64,000 bases of DNA from assembly GCF_031569985.1 (NCBI RefSeq), contig NZ_JAMQKA010000008.1:62001-126000 (forward strand), in the 5' to 3' direction. The stretch is from JAMQKA01 sp031569985. Lineage in GTDB: Bacteria; Bacteroidota; Rhodothermia; Balneolales; Balneolaceae. Shown piece after piece: positions 21,317-31,986 of the stretch. Below the pieces are notes generated by a model. It was not told where the DNA came from. It searched no databases and saw nothing but the letters and a program-made list of their open reading frames with translations. The position numbers and the translations under genes are program-made. The stretch's first letter is position 1. Every line of letters starts with the position of its first letter.

Positions 21317-23776
21317 ATGGCAGGTACAGAGAGAAACGTCTCATTCATCATAGGCGCAAATATAAAGAACTTTCAAAAGAACCTGAATAAAGCACAGAAA
21401 AGATTCAAAAGGTTTGGACGAAAGATGCAACGTATTGGGTCAAGTATGACTCAAAACATCACCACTCCTATAACAATTGCCGCAGGTGCTTCTCTAAAGA
21501 TGGCGGCAGATTTTGAAAAATCAATGACTAAGATTGAAACCCTAGTCGGACTTTCTTCTACTGCCGTTGATGGAATGAAAGATTCAGTTATAGACCTATC
21601 TAATCAGACTGGACAATCTTCTAAACAGTTAGCAGATGCATTGTTTGCAGTAACTTCAGCAGGTTTAAGAGGGGAGCAAGCACTTCAAGTATTAGAACAA
21701 TCTGCAAAAGCATCAGCAATTGGATTGGGAGAGACGAAACAAATAGCAAGGACAACCACTGCTATTTTAAATGCATATGGTAAAGAAAATATTAGTGCTT
21801 CAGAAGCAACTGATAAACTTACTGCTATTGTAAGAGAAGGTAATCTTGAAGCAGAAGAATTAGCAGGGTCGTTAGGTAGGGTATTAGGACCAGCATCTCA
21901 AATGGGAGTATCATTTAGTGAAGTAGGTGCTTCAATCGCTACTTACACGAGATTGGGAGTTAGTGCAAAGGAAGCAACTACAGGACTACGTTCAATTCTT
22001 AATTCCTTAATTAAAACCACTCCTAAACAAAGAAAAGCGTTCAAAGAATTAGGAACATCTGCTCAAGAGATAAGACAACAAATAGGTCAGAAGGGGTTAG
22101 CAAAAACTCTCACCGATTTAATAAAAAGTTCTGATGGTAACATTGAAACATTAGGTAAACTTGTACCAAATGTAAGAGCACTATCAGCAGTGTTAGGTAC
22201 AGCAGGTTCGCAGGGACAAGAATATAATCAGATTGTTGAAAACATTGCAGATTCTAATGAAATTGTAAATGATGGGTTTGCAACTGTCTCTGAAACAGTG
22301 ACACAAAAATTTAATAAATCAATACAAAAACTTACTAACCTTGGGATTAAAATAGGTAGTAAACTAATACCAGTATTTAATAATCTTATAGAAAAGACTT
22401 CAGTTGTCTTTGATTGGTTTTCTAACCTTTCTTCATCAACTATTGAATATGGAATTGCAATAGCAGGTATAGTTGCAGCACTTGGACCACTCTTATCAAT
22501 GTTTGGAACATTAGCAACTGTAATAGGTGCGTTGATGTCTCCTGTAACATTAGTAATTGCTGGACTTGCAGGGTTGATAGTAGTTGGTAAAAATATAATT
22601 GATAATTGGGATATTGTTACAGCAAGTCTTGAAAATCTATGGGCAAGTTTAAGTAATTCAGCATGGTCGTTGGTTGCATCTATAACTGATGCTTTCGTAT
22701 CAATGGCACGTAGTATTTTAGATTCATTCAAAGCAGTTACAGATAGACTTGCTCCATCTTTATCACCTGCATTGGAAGGTGTAGACCAATTCCTTAAATC
22801 AATGTCTGATTCTGTTAATAAGAATCTTAAAGAAAGTGACAAAGCACTAAAAAAATCCTATAAAAACTTACTTCAAGCAAAAGATGGAGCGGTAGGGTTT
22901 GGAGAAAGTTTAGGTGATATAAAAGATACATTAGGAGGATGGTTAACAGGACTTAAAGACTATATTTTTAAAACTGACAAGGCATCGGAGAGTACAAGAA
23001 CATTAAGTAAAGAACTTCAAAATCTAAAAAAAGGATTGGGAGTAAGTGATGTTAGTGTTTCAGGTGATTCAGCATCAAAAGATGAGACCGGAGATGCAGG
23101 AGTAAATGATAAACAGGCAAATAGACATATTTCTAATTTGGAAAGTATGACTGCCGCCACCACTGGATTTAAGACTGCAACAGAAGCAGCAATGGTGGAA
23201 GGACCAAATCTATTTGAAAAGTTTGTTATGGATGCACAGGAGGCAGGAAAGAATTTTAATAACTTCATGGCAAGTCAAATGACATCTGCTGTTTCAGCAT
23301 TTGCGCAATCAGTTGGTAAATCAATGGCAGGTGTAGGTAATGAATTTGCAACAGGATTAGAGAAAATATTATTAATTGTTGCTGATTTTGCTAAACAATT
23401 GGGTCAGATGTTAATAGCAATGGGTTCAGCAATGTTATTAATACCAGGTACTCAAGGACCCGGTGCATTATATCTTGCCGGTGGTGCTGCTCTGACTGCA
23501 ATTGCTACGGGAGTATCCGCAGGAATTAACAAAAGAATGCAAAACAGAGAGCAAAGAGGTCAAGCACAAGGTATGGCAGATGGTGGTATAGTACCACCGG
23601 GATTCCCTAATGATACTTTCCCTGCTATGTTATCATCAGGAGAAACGGTAATACCAAAACCTAAACCTTTACCTAGCGGAATGGGTGGAGGACAAATGAT
23701 TACAAATGTTGTAAATCTTGACGGTAAAGAGATATTCCGTAATCAGAAAGAAGTCAACCACAGAATAAATAGGTAG
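21317..23776 (+). CDS. Tail tape measure protein
   Basis: 819 residues. N-terminal TP901-type core (FIIGANIKNFQKNLNKAQKRFKRFG, then AADFEKSMTKIETLVGLS and SGQSSKQLADALFAVTSAG-like helices with GLRGEQALQVLEQSAKAS), several hydrophobic stretches (about residues 370-425 and 690-740), and a C-terminal ADGGIVPPGFPNDTFPAMLSSGE.VIP motif common at tape measure ends. It sets tail length; at about 1.5 Angstrom per residue the tail would be roughly 120 nm. Follows the G/GT chaperones as expected. Confidence 0.92.
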   Translation: MAGTERNVSFIIGANIKNFQKNLNKAQKRFKRFGRKMQRIGSSMTQNITTPITIAAGASLKMAADFEKSMTKIETLVGLSSTAVDGMKDSVIDLSNQTGQSSKQLADALFAVTSAGLRGEQALQVLEQSAKASAIGLGETKQIARTTTAILNAYGKENISASEATDKLTAIVREGNLEAEELAGSLGRVLGPASQMGVSFSEVGASIATYTRLGVSAKEATTGLRSILNSLIKTTPKQRKAFKELGTSAQEIRQQIGQKGLAKTLTDLIKSSDGNIETLGKLVPNVRALSAVLGTAGSQGQEYNQIVENIADSNEIVNDGFATVSETVTQKFNKSIQKLTNLGIKIGSKLIPVFNNLIEKTSVVFDWFSNLSSSTIEYGIAIAGIVAALGPLLSMFGTLATVIGALMSPVTLVIAGLAGLIVVGKNIIDNWDIVTASLENLWASLSNSAWSLVASITDAFVSMARSILDSFKAVTDRLAPSLSPALEGVDQFLKSMSDSVNKNLKESDKALKKSYKNLLQAKDGAVGFGESLGDIKDTLGGWLTGLKDYIFKTDKASESTRTLSKELQNLKKGLGVSDVSVSGDSASKDETGDAGVNDKQANRHISNLESMTAATTGFKTATEAAMVEGPNLFEKFVMDAQEAGKNFNNFMASQMTSAVSAFAQSVGKSMAGVGNEFATGLEKILLIVADFAKQLGQMLIAMGSAMLLIPGTQGPGALYLAGGAALTAIATGVSAGINKRMQNREQRGQAQGMADGGIVPPGFPNDTFPAMLSSGETVIPKPKPLPSGMGGGQMITNVVNLDGKEIFRNQKEVNHRINR

Positions 23777-23810
23777 CGCATTTCCCTTCTAAGGAGTTCA
23801 ATATAACAGC

Positions 23811-23864
23811 CATGTCTTACCATTAAGAAGGGCACAGAGTTGGAGAGAATTGAAGTAAGGCATG
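23811..23864 (+). other. Long-range hairpin between tape measure and tail fibre genes
   Basis: CATGTCTTAC (23,811-23,820) pairs with GTAAGGCATG (23,855-23,864); the single mismatch is G-U in RNA. The intervening 34 bases have no gene. CCTTCTAAGGAG lies just upstream (23,784-23,795). No T run follows. It may stabilise or process the late mRNA. Confidence 0.4.
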
Positions 23865-23905
23865 TAAGAAACTATTACTAAAGAGAGAATAAAACAAGAG
23901 AGATT

Positions 23906-26900
23906 ATGGCATACAAGAGTAAGTACCATATAATTAATAAAACACACATCAACGGGAATTTTACAACTTTTAGAGTTGAACTACTTGAAAGAAATTACGG
24001 AGGAAGTTCTACTCTAAAGAATGGTGATGGCGGAAAACCGTTTAAATTCAGTTACAACGGAGCGGACGTAAAAAAGATATGGGATAACCCTATACAAAAG
24101 GGTGAATTAGTATTAAATCTAATGATTGAAGAATTATCTGATGTAACTATACTTGATGATATCTTCAACAGTGATGAAAAGAAGTACAGACTAAGATTAA
24201 AGCAGGATGGTAATATTAAATGGACAGGGTATGTTATCCCCGATTTAATAGATTATAATGAAGGACCATTCCCGTTTGCCGCATCTATAACAGCAAAGGA
24301 TTTACACTTACTTGAAAGTAACGATGCTCCTACCAATTCAGATATAAGTTATAATAAATATATAACTGGTATATCAAATCTATTAAATAATTCAACTGAA
24401 TTAAATCTTGATATAGTATCCTACAATGATTGGTCTGCAAATAATTTAAGCGATACAGATGATTATTTTAACCAAGTCTACTATGACGAGTTTCAAAATC
24501 AAGATTTTAGTTCTTTTTCTAATGGTACTTTTGAACCAATAACAGAACTTGAAGCACTAAAGAATATACTTCCACCAGGATTTGTTTTAAGACAATGGAA
24601 TAACCAGTGGAATATTTACGATTTATCACATCTAGCAAAAGACAATGCTTCGGTTGAAAAATTCCAATATGATTATACAGGTAGTTTAGTTGCTTCCTCT
24701 TCTAACGTTGATTTAACGGTTGATGTAGATAAGGATAAAAGATTTTTATTAGGCACATCTAAAAACAAACCTTATCCAGCAGTTAAGAAACTTGAGTTAG
24801 AATATAACCACAAAACTGCTATACAAAATCTACTCTTTGAACCTGAATATTCTGTGTTTGTTTCTTCTGTCTTTCCAGAAGAGAAAATGAGAATAGAGCA
24901 GGCATCTGAAAGTATTGTAAGAGTTGAAGGAGAAGTTCAAATACAGACTACACAATCTGGTTTTGTAACTGCTTCTGCGGACATACTTGTTTCAGTGGGT
25001 GACCATCAGATGGATATTAACGATGGTACTTGGGGTTCAAATCAAGGTAATAGTAGTATTAATGTTTCTGGATTTGGTCCGGGGTATATATCACAAAGTT
25101 TTCAGCAAAGAAGTAAAAATATTCCTGAAACTGTATCAGGTTCTCAATTCACTGTACAAATGCAATATGGTTCGGTGGAAGGTGGAGAAAACCCTGATGA
25201 AGTTAAATGGGTTGATATGTCGTCTTATTATATCAACGGGGATGCAGTAAGTGATGGTGCTTCTAGGAACCTAAGATTAAAAAGGACTGGAAACTATACT
25301 TACAATGCTGAATTGGAAAAGATAATATTTGGTGAAGGACCAGACAGAGGTATAGATAGTTTATCTAATTCTGCAATTCGTTATTTAACAGGAGGAAATC
25401 ACAGGACATTAACAGACTTTAAGCACGTTGGTGGTACAGGTGTATCTTATGAAGAGTTCGTGATGACAAACATCATGAATATGCAGCGTAATTCTAATAA
25501 AAACTTAGATGCTGATTTACTTGCCCTTTTCCAACCTACTGATGTACTGACATACAGGTCTAATAACCACTTTTTATTAAATGGTACTCTGTCTGGAAAA
25601 GATTCTAAATGGCGGGGAGATTTAATTAGACTTCAATGGGCAACGGCATCTAATGACACATTTTCAGAGTATGTTAAGATAGGTGAAAATGATGCAGGTT
25701 CAACTGTAGGTTCTTCGACATCAACAGTTTCAGGGATTGACCAAGAGGAAGCAGATAACAGATACTTCAATGAGTCTGAAAACCTTTCTGAAGGTGACCC
25801 TGTAACAATGAGAAGTAATTTAGATGTTTATTCTACAGTCGAAAGTAATGATAGGTTTTTACAGATAGCAAATGAATTGTCTGAAATAACTAATGTTTCA
25901 GGTTCAAAGACTTTTGATAGTTCTGTAACTATCCAACAGTATTTAGACATGGATAGTGATGGACGAGTTCAAGGGGATGGCAGTGGAGCAATTGAAATTC
26001 TTGCGGACGACGGTACTAACAAAGGAATATTAAGAGTTGATAAAGCAATAATAAATGATTTAGAAGTATCAGGTAGTATAGATAACACTATTACTAATGA
26101 ACTTCATGTAGAAGACCAGTACATAGCAGTTAATGCTTCCCAAAGTGGAACACCTACATTAGATGGTGGAATATATGCTGAACGTGGTTCTTCAAATGAT
26201 GCCTATTTATTCTGGGATGAAGGTAATGACAAGTGGGGTCAGAAACTTGGTATAAGTGGTTCATTTGATAGAATAATATTCGCTAGTGAGATATTCCCAA
26301 ATGGAAATAACCAGGCATTAGGAACTAGTAGCAATGTAGAATTCAACAATATTGTTGCTAATGGGTATATAGATGTAGGTTTATTCCCTGAAGGTTCTTT
26401 ACCTGCACATAAAGAAGGTAGATTATTTTATCAGTCGGACGAGAATGCTTTAAGTTACTATAACGACCAATCAGAAGTAACTATTAACATTGGTCAAGAG
26501 AGTGTATTAAGAGCAAAGAATGTCGAAGGTAGTTCTATTTCAAATGGTGATGTAGTATATGTTTCTGGTAGTTCAGGTGATAACCCTGAAATAAGGTTGG
26601 CAAGAGCAGATTCAATAGATACGGTTGATTCAACTATAGGATTAGTTACTCAAAATAATATCAATAATAACGGTGTTGGTTATATAACAACTTTCGGACG
26701 AGTTAGAGGATTAGATACAAGTGCGTTCAGCGCAGGAGATGAAGTCTTTATATCCACAACAACCGCAGGAGGAATAACTAATGTTGAACCTTCTTACCCT
26801 AATTTTGTTTGGAAAATTGGGTATGTCATACGCTCTCATGCAAGTGAAGGAATTATATTTGTTGATGTAGAGCAACAAAACGATGTATATCAACAAGATA

Positions 26901-29900
26901 GTATATTATTTGCTAACGGAGATGGTAGAGCAGCAGAAAATAACGATAGACTGACATGGGATAATACAAACTTTATATTTGATATATCAGGTTCTCTAAA
27001 TGTATCTGACCTACTCACCATCAACGGAACACAGTTATTCACCCTAGGACAAGAACAGGCATTGGGTACTGGGGATTCACCTACCTTTGCAGGGGGTACG
27101 TTTAATGGGGTTGTTAATATAAGCGGAGGCAACCTAGATTTTGATATTAATGGAAATGACAAAATCCGTTATCCACGGCATATACTACTCAGGGAGGCCG
27201 CTTGGGATGCCGGAGATTATTTTGATTGGAGAGTAGCAGGAGCACCAGGAAGTGAAGGTATTCGTGTTTATTGGCATGATGATAGTGTTCCTTCCGACAC
27301 GGAAATATTCCGACTTGATAAATCTGGAAATATTACTCAAATAAACCAGCTAACAGCAGGAGGCCTACTCACCGCACAGGCAGGGATGACAAGCAATGGA
27401 CAAATAACCATAAATGCAGATACAACTCCAGCATTGAATATAGTCGGTGGTGGTTCAGTCCCGACAACTGCAAAAATCAGATTATCAGTAGGTGCCACAG
27501 GTGTATCTGATGCCCCTGGAATCTTATTACTTAATGAAGATAATAGTGCTTCCGATGAATCATTTTTAACAAATAGGGATGATGATGCATTCACCTTTGA
27601 ATATCCTGAAGGTACAGTATTAGCAGAGATAAAATCTGGAAGTGGAGATTTCAATGTAACATCTGGCGATATCGACATCCAGTCAGGCCAAATCCAAACA
27701 CAGGTAGGCCAACTCACCGACATCTACTTCATGGATCAACCTGTGCGGACGAGTGATGATGTGGAGTTTAATAAAATGCTATTAAACACAGCGACGTCCT
27801 TTGATAGTCCTACCTCTGGTTCTCAATTACAAATCGGCGATGATGGTGATGGTAACGACCATTGGCTTACATTAGGTAGGAGCGGAGTGGCCACTTCTGG
27901 TATAGAGTGGGTAAGAGTAGGGACAGTAGATGCTAGAATCTTTATGGATTCAGGAGAGGACTTGAACATTACTAATGATTTTGGGCATAGGATATTCTTA
28001 ACTGGAATGTCTGGTGTTGGTATTGGTATTCAAGACCACCAAGGCTACACCCTAAACGTCAACGGGACAAGTCAGTTTAAGGATGACGCAACCTATCTCC
28101 AAAAACTGACTGACGACGTATTCAATAGCGGATTTGGCGGAACAGGATGGAGAATAGATGAGAACGCAGATGCAGAGTTCCAAGACTTGACAGTACGTGG
28201 GACATTCAATGTATATGAATTATTGATACACCAAATAAGAGCAACAAACGGAAGTGTACTAATAGCAAATTCCGGCAAAGTATCTGGTTCTTCCAACATC
28301 GCAGGTTCCCAGTACTACTTGACGTTCGACACTGGTAGCAGTTATGGTCATTCTTTCCAACAAAATGACATAGCATTAGCACAACGTTTTGATGCGGACA
28401 GTAATTCTCTCCATCAATCATTCATACAGGTTGACAGTGTAGTCAATAACGGAGCAGTAAGTGCATCTCTATTATCAGGTTCAGTACCTTCCGCAGGATT
28501 TGAGTACGTGAGACTAGGTAACACGTCGGACACTGATAGACAGGGACACATCTACCTAACGGCAGACGACAGCAACTCACCGTTCATAGGAGTACGTGAC
28601 GGAATGGATGCAGTTGCAGACTTCACTAATGGAACGGGAAGTATAGAAAAAGTAAGAGTCGGACGATTAGACGGAATAACTTCACCAGAGTTTGGAGCAC
28701 TAGACGGGTACGGACTTTGGGCATCGGGTTCTGTTTACTTGGAAGGTGGAATTGCAGCAACCTTTGGTAACATCGGTGGTTTTGGAATATCAGACACTGC
28801 AATCTCATCATCGAATAATGAACTGATAATGAGAAGTAACGGACAGATAACAGGTTCGAATGTCTTATTTGATGGTGGTAAGATAGGTGGATTTACCATT
28901 AATAGTGAAAAACTAGAAAGAACGGGAACAGGTACTAGAGTATCCATCGGAAATGATTTAAATGATGAATGGAGCAGTGGAGACGATGTAGCAATAACTG
29001 GATTCTTCAACAATGAGACAAGACCATTCATAGGTGTTCAAAACAGCGGTGGCTCTCATGTGTACATGAACATAGAAAGTGGAAATCCTTATTTAAATTC
29101 CAAAGACAATAATAACAATAATGAAGTTCAAATAGGTGAGTTGACAGGAACCGGACATTCTGGTCAATATGGAATATATATTAGTTCAGGTTCGACAGAA
29201 GTATTCCATGTTCATGGTGGTGGCGCAGAAATAGCAGGTTGGACATTCGATAACACTTCACTTTCCGCAGGTAATCTGACACTTAGCTCATCAGGACAGA
29301 TAATCAATTCCACACAATTAGATAGCACTAACGCATATCAATTTGACAATGATGGTAGTGGTAATTTAGCAGGTAAAAAAATCCGTTGGAATTCTGACGG
29401 ACTATTAAGAATACAAGGAGCAATCCAATCCAGAGCAACAGAATATGATATAGCAGAGCAAGGTTCAATGTATGCTTTATCTAGAAGAGTAGTTCCTAGA
29501 GATGGACTCATGGATTATGCTATCTTTGAAGATAACACAAAGATATGGGTAAATGGAGAATTAACGGAAAGTGGTAGTGCTGGTGATAATGGTACATTAA
29601 ATCTTGTACAAGGAGATTTAATTGACGTAAATAAACCTGTCAACATTATTCATAGTAGAGCAGATAGTATTCCATCGGAAGTTTATAGTGGAAAATTATT
29701 TGGTGTTCATTTAGATAGGGACGGACCACATACATTTTATTTAGTATCATTCCAAGGAGAAGCAAATGTTTCGGCATCTATCAGTCAAGACTTTTCTGAC
29801 GGTACTAATTTTACAGTTCAAGAAACAGATGAAGATACAAATAATGTTTATACGTTAGACGAAACAAACGATGGATATGGTGCTGGTGTAGGATTAGATG

Positions 29901-31969
29901 CTAATGGTGATACATATTATATAAAATCTGACAAACCAATAAGCATTTTTAAACAATCGGGAACATCTGACCAAATGCTTCTTGCTCCAATGAGTAAGGA
30001 AGTGTTAATACATGATATTTCTTATATCAATAAGATAGGTTCGGCAACTGTTAATACAGTGAGTGGTGTATATGCCTATTCTGATGAACCATTTTCAGTA
30101 AATCACTTTGCAGATGGTGCTGGAACAAACGCGGAGCAAGGTGTTCCATATGAAATGTGTGGAGATACATATGGTGTACACCATCCTGTAGCAGATTATA
30201 TAATAGTTGCAATTGAACCTTGTGAAGTAACGGTAACAAATGATAATGGTGTTTGGGCAACTCATGATTTAACAGCAGCATCAAGAGACAATCCTGTAAT
30301 AATCACTACTGGTTCGGATGCTGGTGGTGGAACTGCTTTTGACAGTGGTGCAACGGGTTGGAAATTCACAGGAACAGGTAAATTCTATATTAGAACAAAT
30401 GACAACACAGATGAATATTCTGTTCTTGGTTATGATAGCAGAAAGAGAAACAGAGACGGGCAAACATTAATACGTGGTGGTTTTGTAAGAACAGGACGTA
30501 TTGAGTCGGAAAATTGGGATGGAACTAGTGGAACAAGATTTGACTTAAACTCTGGTTCACTTCAAATGGGATACGGCGGAAACACTGTATTTGATTTTAA
30601 TGCTGCATCTTCTACTGCACAAATAGCAGGTTGGACATTTGAAGCAAATAAACTCGAACGTACTGGAACAGGTACTAGAGTATCCATCGGAAATGATTTA
30701 AATGATGAATGGAGCAGTGGAGACGATGTAGCAATAACTGGATTCTTCAACAATGAGACAAGACCATTCATAGGTGTTCAAAACAGCGGTGGCTCTCATG
30801 TGTACATGAACATAGAAAGTGGAAATCCTTATTTAAATTCCAAAGACAATAATAACAATAATGAAGTTCAAATAGGTGAGTTGACAGGAACCGGACATTC
30901 TGGTCAATATGGAATATATATTAGTTCAGGTTCGACAGAAGTATTCCATGTTCATGGTGGTGGCGCAGAAATAGCAGGTTGGACATTCAGCGATAAAAGA
31001 ATAAACAAATCTATCACCGGCGGAAGCATCAATATACTGTCGGACGGTACAGCATTCTCTCCTGCCAACTATGATACAAAACCAGTCATCAACGTCTTTG
31101 ATACTTCAAATAACTTCTTGGCGGAATTTGGAAATATATACGGACGTTCCACCCATTCTGGATTTGCAGTAAGAACAGGATTAAGTACTGGTAGTATAGT
31201 ATTTGAAATGAGCTCGGACGGTACAAGTAATGTTCAGCAAATAGCAGGCTTTGACTTTGATGCGGACACACTAAAAAAGACTATTGGTGGGCAAGAGATA
31301 GCAATGGGTAATTCCGATGCTTACACAACATCATTTAATGGATTTTCTGTAGGTAATAGTACAGATAATAGAATTGTAATGGGTGAGTTAAATGGGGATT
31401 ATGAATTGAGAGGTCCTACTATTTCGGGGAATCCTATATTTCAAATGGGGTCTGTTACGAATCAAATAGCGGGGTGGACATTCGAAGATGACAAATTTTA
31501 CGGCGGAAACACTACCGGAGAATACACAGGAATGCAACCAGGTGCTGGAAGTACTAAAGCATTCTTTGCAGGTGCTGATGATAAGAGTGGAACTAATGCA
31601 GACTTTTACGCAGAAGCAGATGGTACTGTTAAATTAACATCATTTTTCAGTAATAGGGTTACAATACCAGATGATGATTATGTTCAGATAGCGGATGGAA
31701 TTGGAGCAATAGCAATGGTATTTGCACAGTATGAACAATATGGTGCAAGTTTTGGGTTGAGACTCCAACCACTTGGATTAAACCACTTAGAAAACTTTGA
31801 TGCTGGAAATAGGTGGGAAGGTGATAATATAACTGGTGAACCTACTGGAACAAGTGGAACAGATGGACAGGCAACTATATTTTACAACGCAGATAATGAT
31901 GTATTTATAGAAAATAGGTCAGGTGCATCAGCAGATTTCTTCTGGTATTTTGCTGGCACACTGACCTAA
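23906..31969 (+). CDS. Giant tail/fibre protein (2687 aa)
   Basis: Very long virion protein following the tape measure. Residues 1-620 are compact and resemble a tail-tip or baseplate protein (KFSYNGADVKKIWDNPIQKGELVLNLMIEEL, then RLRLKQDGNIKWTGYVIPDLIDYNEGPFPF). From about 700 the sequence turns Gly/Ser/Asn-rich with repeated fibre-type phrases such as QALGTSSNVEFNNI, ALGTGDSPTFAGGTFNG and SDDVEFNKMLL, and EIAGWTF-type repeats. A block of 108 residues is present twice without change (about 1674-1781 and 2254-2361). Probably determines host binding. No chaperone-peptidase domain of the G/S type was recognised at the C-terminus. Residues about 1097-1330 are encoded by less AT-rich DNA. Confidence 0.85.
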   Translation: MAYKSKYHIINKTHINGNFTTFRVELLERNYGGSSTLKNGDGGKPFKFSYNGADVKKIWDNPIQKGELVLNLMIEELSDVTILDDIFNSDEKKYRLRLKQDGNIKWTGYVIPDLIDYNEGPFPFAASITAKDLHLLESNDAPTNSDISYNKYITGISNLLNNSTELNLDIVSYNDWSANNLSDTDDYFNQVYYDEFQNQDFSSFSNGTFEPITELEALKNILPPGFVLRQWNNQWNIYDLSHLAKDNASVEKFQYDYTGSLVASSSNVDLTVDVDKDKRFLLGTSKNKPYPAVKKLELEYNHKTAIQNLLFEPEYSVFVSSVFPEEKMRIEQASESIVRVEGEVQIQTTQSGFVTASADILVSVGDHQMDINDGTWGSNQGNSSINVSGFGPGYISQSFQQRSKNIPETVSGSQFTVQMQYGSVEGGENPDEVKWVDMSSYYINGDAVSDGASRNLRLKRTGNYTYNAELEKIIFGEGPDRGIDSLSNSAIRYLTGGNHRTLTDFKHVGGTGVSYEEFVMTNIMNMQRNSNKNLDADLLALFQPTDVLTYRSNNHFLLNGTLSGKDSKWRGDLIRLQWATASNDTFSEYVKIGENDAGSTVGSSTSTVSGIDQEEADNRYFNESENLSEGDPVTMRSNLDVYSTVESNDRFLQIANELSEITNVSGSKTFDSSVTIQQYLDMDSDGRVQGDGSGAIEILADDGTNKGILRVDKAIINDLEVSGSIDNTITNELHVEDQYIAVNASQSGTPTLDGGIYAERGSSNDAYLFWDEGNDKWGQKLGISGSFDRIIFASEIFPNGNNQALGTSSNVEFNNIVANGYIDVGLFPEGSLPAHKEGRLFYQSDENALSYYNDQSEVTINIGQESVLRAKNVEGSSISNGDVVYVSGSSGDNPEIRLARADSIDTVDSTIGLVTQNNINNNGVGYITTFGRVRGLDTSAFSAGDEVFISTTTAGGITNVEPSYPNFVWKIGYVIRSHASEGIIFVDVEQQNDVYQQDSILFANGDGRAAENNDRLTWDNTNFIFDISGSLNVSDLLTINGTQLFTLGQEQALGTGDSPTFAGGTFNGVVNISGGNLDFDINGNDKIRYPRHILLREAAWDAGDYFDWRVAGAPGSEGIRVYWHDDSVPSDTEIFRLDKSGNITQINQLTAGGLLTAQAGMTSNGQITINADTTPALNIVGGGSVPTTAKIRLSVGATGVSDAPGILLLNEDNSASDESFLTNRDDDAFTFEYPEGTVLAEIKSGSGDFNVTSGDIDIQSGQIQTQVGQLTDIYFMDQPVRTSDDVEFNKMLLNTATSFDSPTSGSQLQIGDDGDGNDHWLTLGRSGVATSGIEWVRVGTVDARIFMDSGEDLNITNDFGHRIFLTGMSGVGIGIQDHQGYTLNVNGTSQFKDDATYLQKLTDDVFNSGFGGTGWRIDENADAEFQDLTVRGTFNVYELLIHQIRATNGSVLIANSGKVSGSSNIAGSQYYLTFDTGSSYGHSFQQNDIALAQRFDADSNSLHQSFIQVDSVVNNGAVSASLLSGSVPSAGFEYVRLGNTSDTDRQGHIYLTADDSNSPFIGVRDGMDAVADFTNGTGSIEKVRVGRLDGITSPEFGALDGYGLWASGSVYLEGGIAATFGNIGGFGISDTAISSSNNELIMRSNGQITGSNVLFDGGKIGGFTINSEKLERTGTGTRVSIGNDLNDEWSSGDDVAITGFFNNETRPFIGVQNSGGSHVYMNIESGNPYLNSKDNNNNNEVQIGELTGTGHSGQYGIYISSGSTEVFHVHGGGAEIAGWTFDNTSLSAGNLTLSSSGQIINSTQLDSTNAYQFDNDGSGNLAGKKIRWNSDGLLRIQGAIQSRATEYDIAEQGSMYALSRRVVPRDGLMDYAIFEDNTKIWVNGELTESGSAGDNGTLNLVQGDLIDVNKPVNIIHSRADSIPSEVYSGKLFGVHLDRDGPHTFYLVSFQGEANVSASISQDFSDGTNFTVQETDEDTNNVYTLDETNDGYGAGVGLDANGDTYYIKSDKPISIFKQSGTSDQMLLAPMSKEVLIHDISYINKIGSATVNTVSGVYAYSDEPFSVNHFADGAGTNAEQGVPYEMCGDTYGVHHPVADYIIVAIEPCEVTVTNDNGVWATHDLTAASRDNPVIITTGSDAGGGTAFDSGATGWKFTGTGKFYIRTNDNTDEYSVLGYDSRKRNRDGQTLIRGGFVRTGRIESENWDGTSGTRFDLNSGSLQMGYGGNTVFDFNAASSTAQIAGWTFEANKLERTGTGTRVSIGNDLNDEWSSGDDVAITGFFNNETRPFIGVQNSGGSHVYMNIESGNPYLNSKDNNNNNEVQIGELTGTGHSGQYGIYISSGSTEVFHVHGGGAEIAGWTFSDKRINKSITGGSINILSDGTAFSPANYDTKPVINVFDTSNNFLAEFGNIYGRSTHSGFAVRTGLSTGSIVFEMSSDGTSNVQQIAGFDFDADTLKKTIGGQEIAMGNSDAYTTSFNGFSVGNSTDNRIVMGELNGDYELRGPTISGNPIFQMGSVTNQIAGWTFEDDKFYGGNTTGEYTGMQPGAGSTKAFFAGADDKSGTNADFYAEADGTVKLTSFFSNRVTIPDDDYVQIADGIGAIAMVFAQYEQYGASFGLRLQPLGLNHLENFDAGNRWEGDNITGEPTGTSGTDGQATIFYNADNDVFIENRSGASADFFWYFAGTLT
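28925..29248 (+). repeat. Perfect 324-bp direct repeat in tail fibre gene, copy 1
   Basis: Compared base by base, 28,925-29,248 is identical to 30,665-30,988. The offset is 1740 bases, a multiple of three, so recombination between the copies would delete or duplicate 580 residues in frame. It encodes the segment from GTGTRVSIGNDLNDEW to AEIAGWTF. Confidence 0.95.
30665..30988 (+). repeat. Perfect 324-bp direct repeat in tail fibre gene, copy 2
   Basis: Identical partner of 28,925-29,248. Sequence identity stops abruptly on both sides, which points to recent duplication, gene conversion, or strong selection for exchange. Confidence 0.95.
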
Positions 31970-31986
31970 ATTTAAAAAGGTAGTAA

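Noticed and set aside
22228..22842. 204-residue leftward frame within the tape measure gene
   Set aside because: Antisense shadow of a helical coding region, with no start signal or family.
23906..31969. Diversity-generating retroelement acting on the tail fibre
   Set aside because: The repeats are perfect and show no adenine-directed changes, and no reverse transcriptase is encoded in the window.
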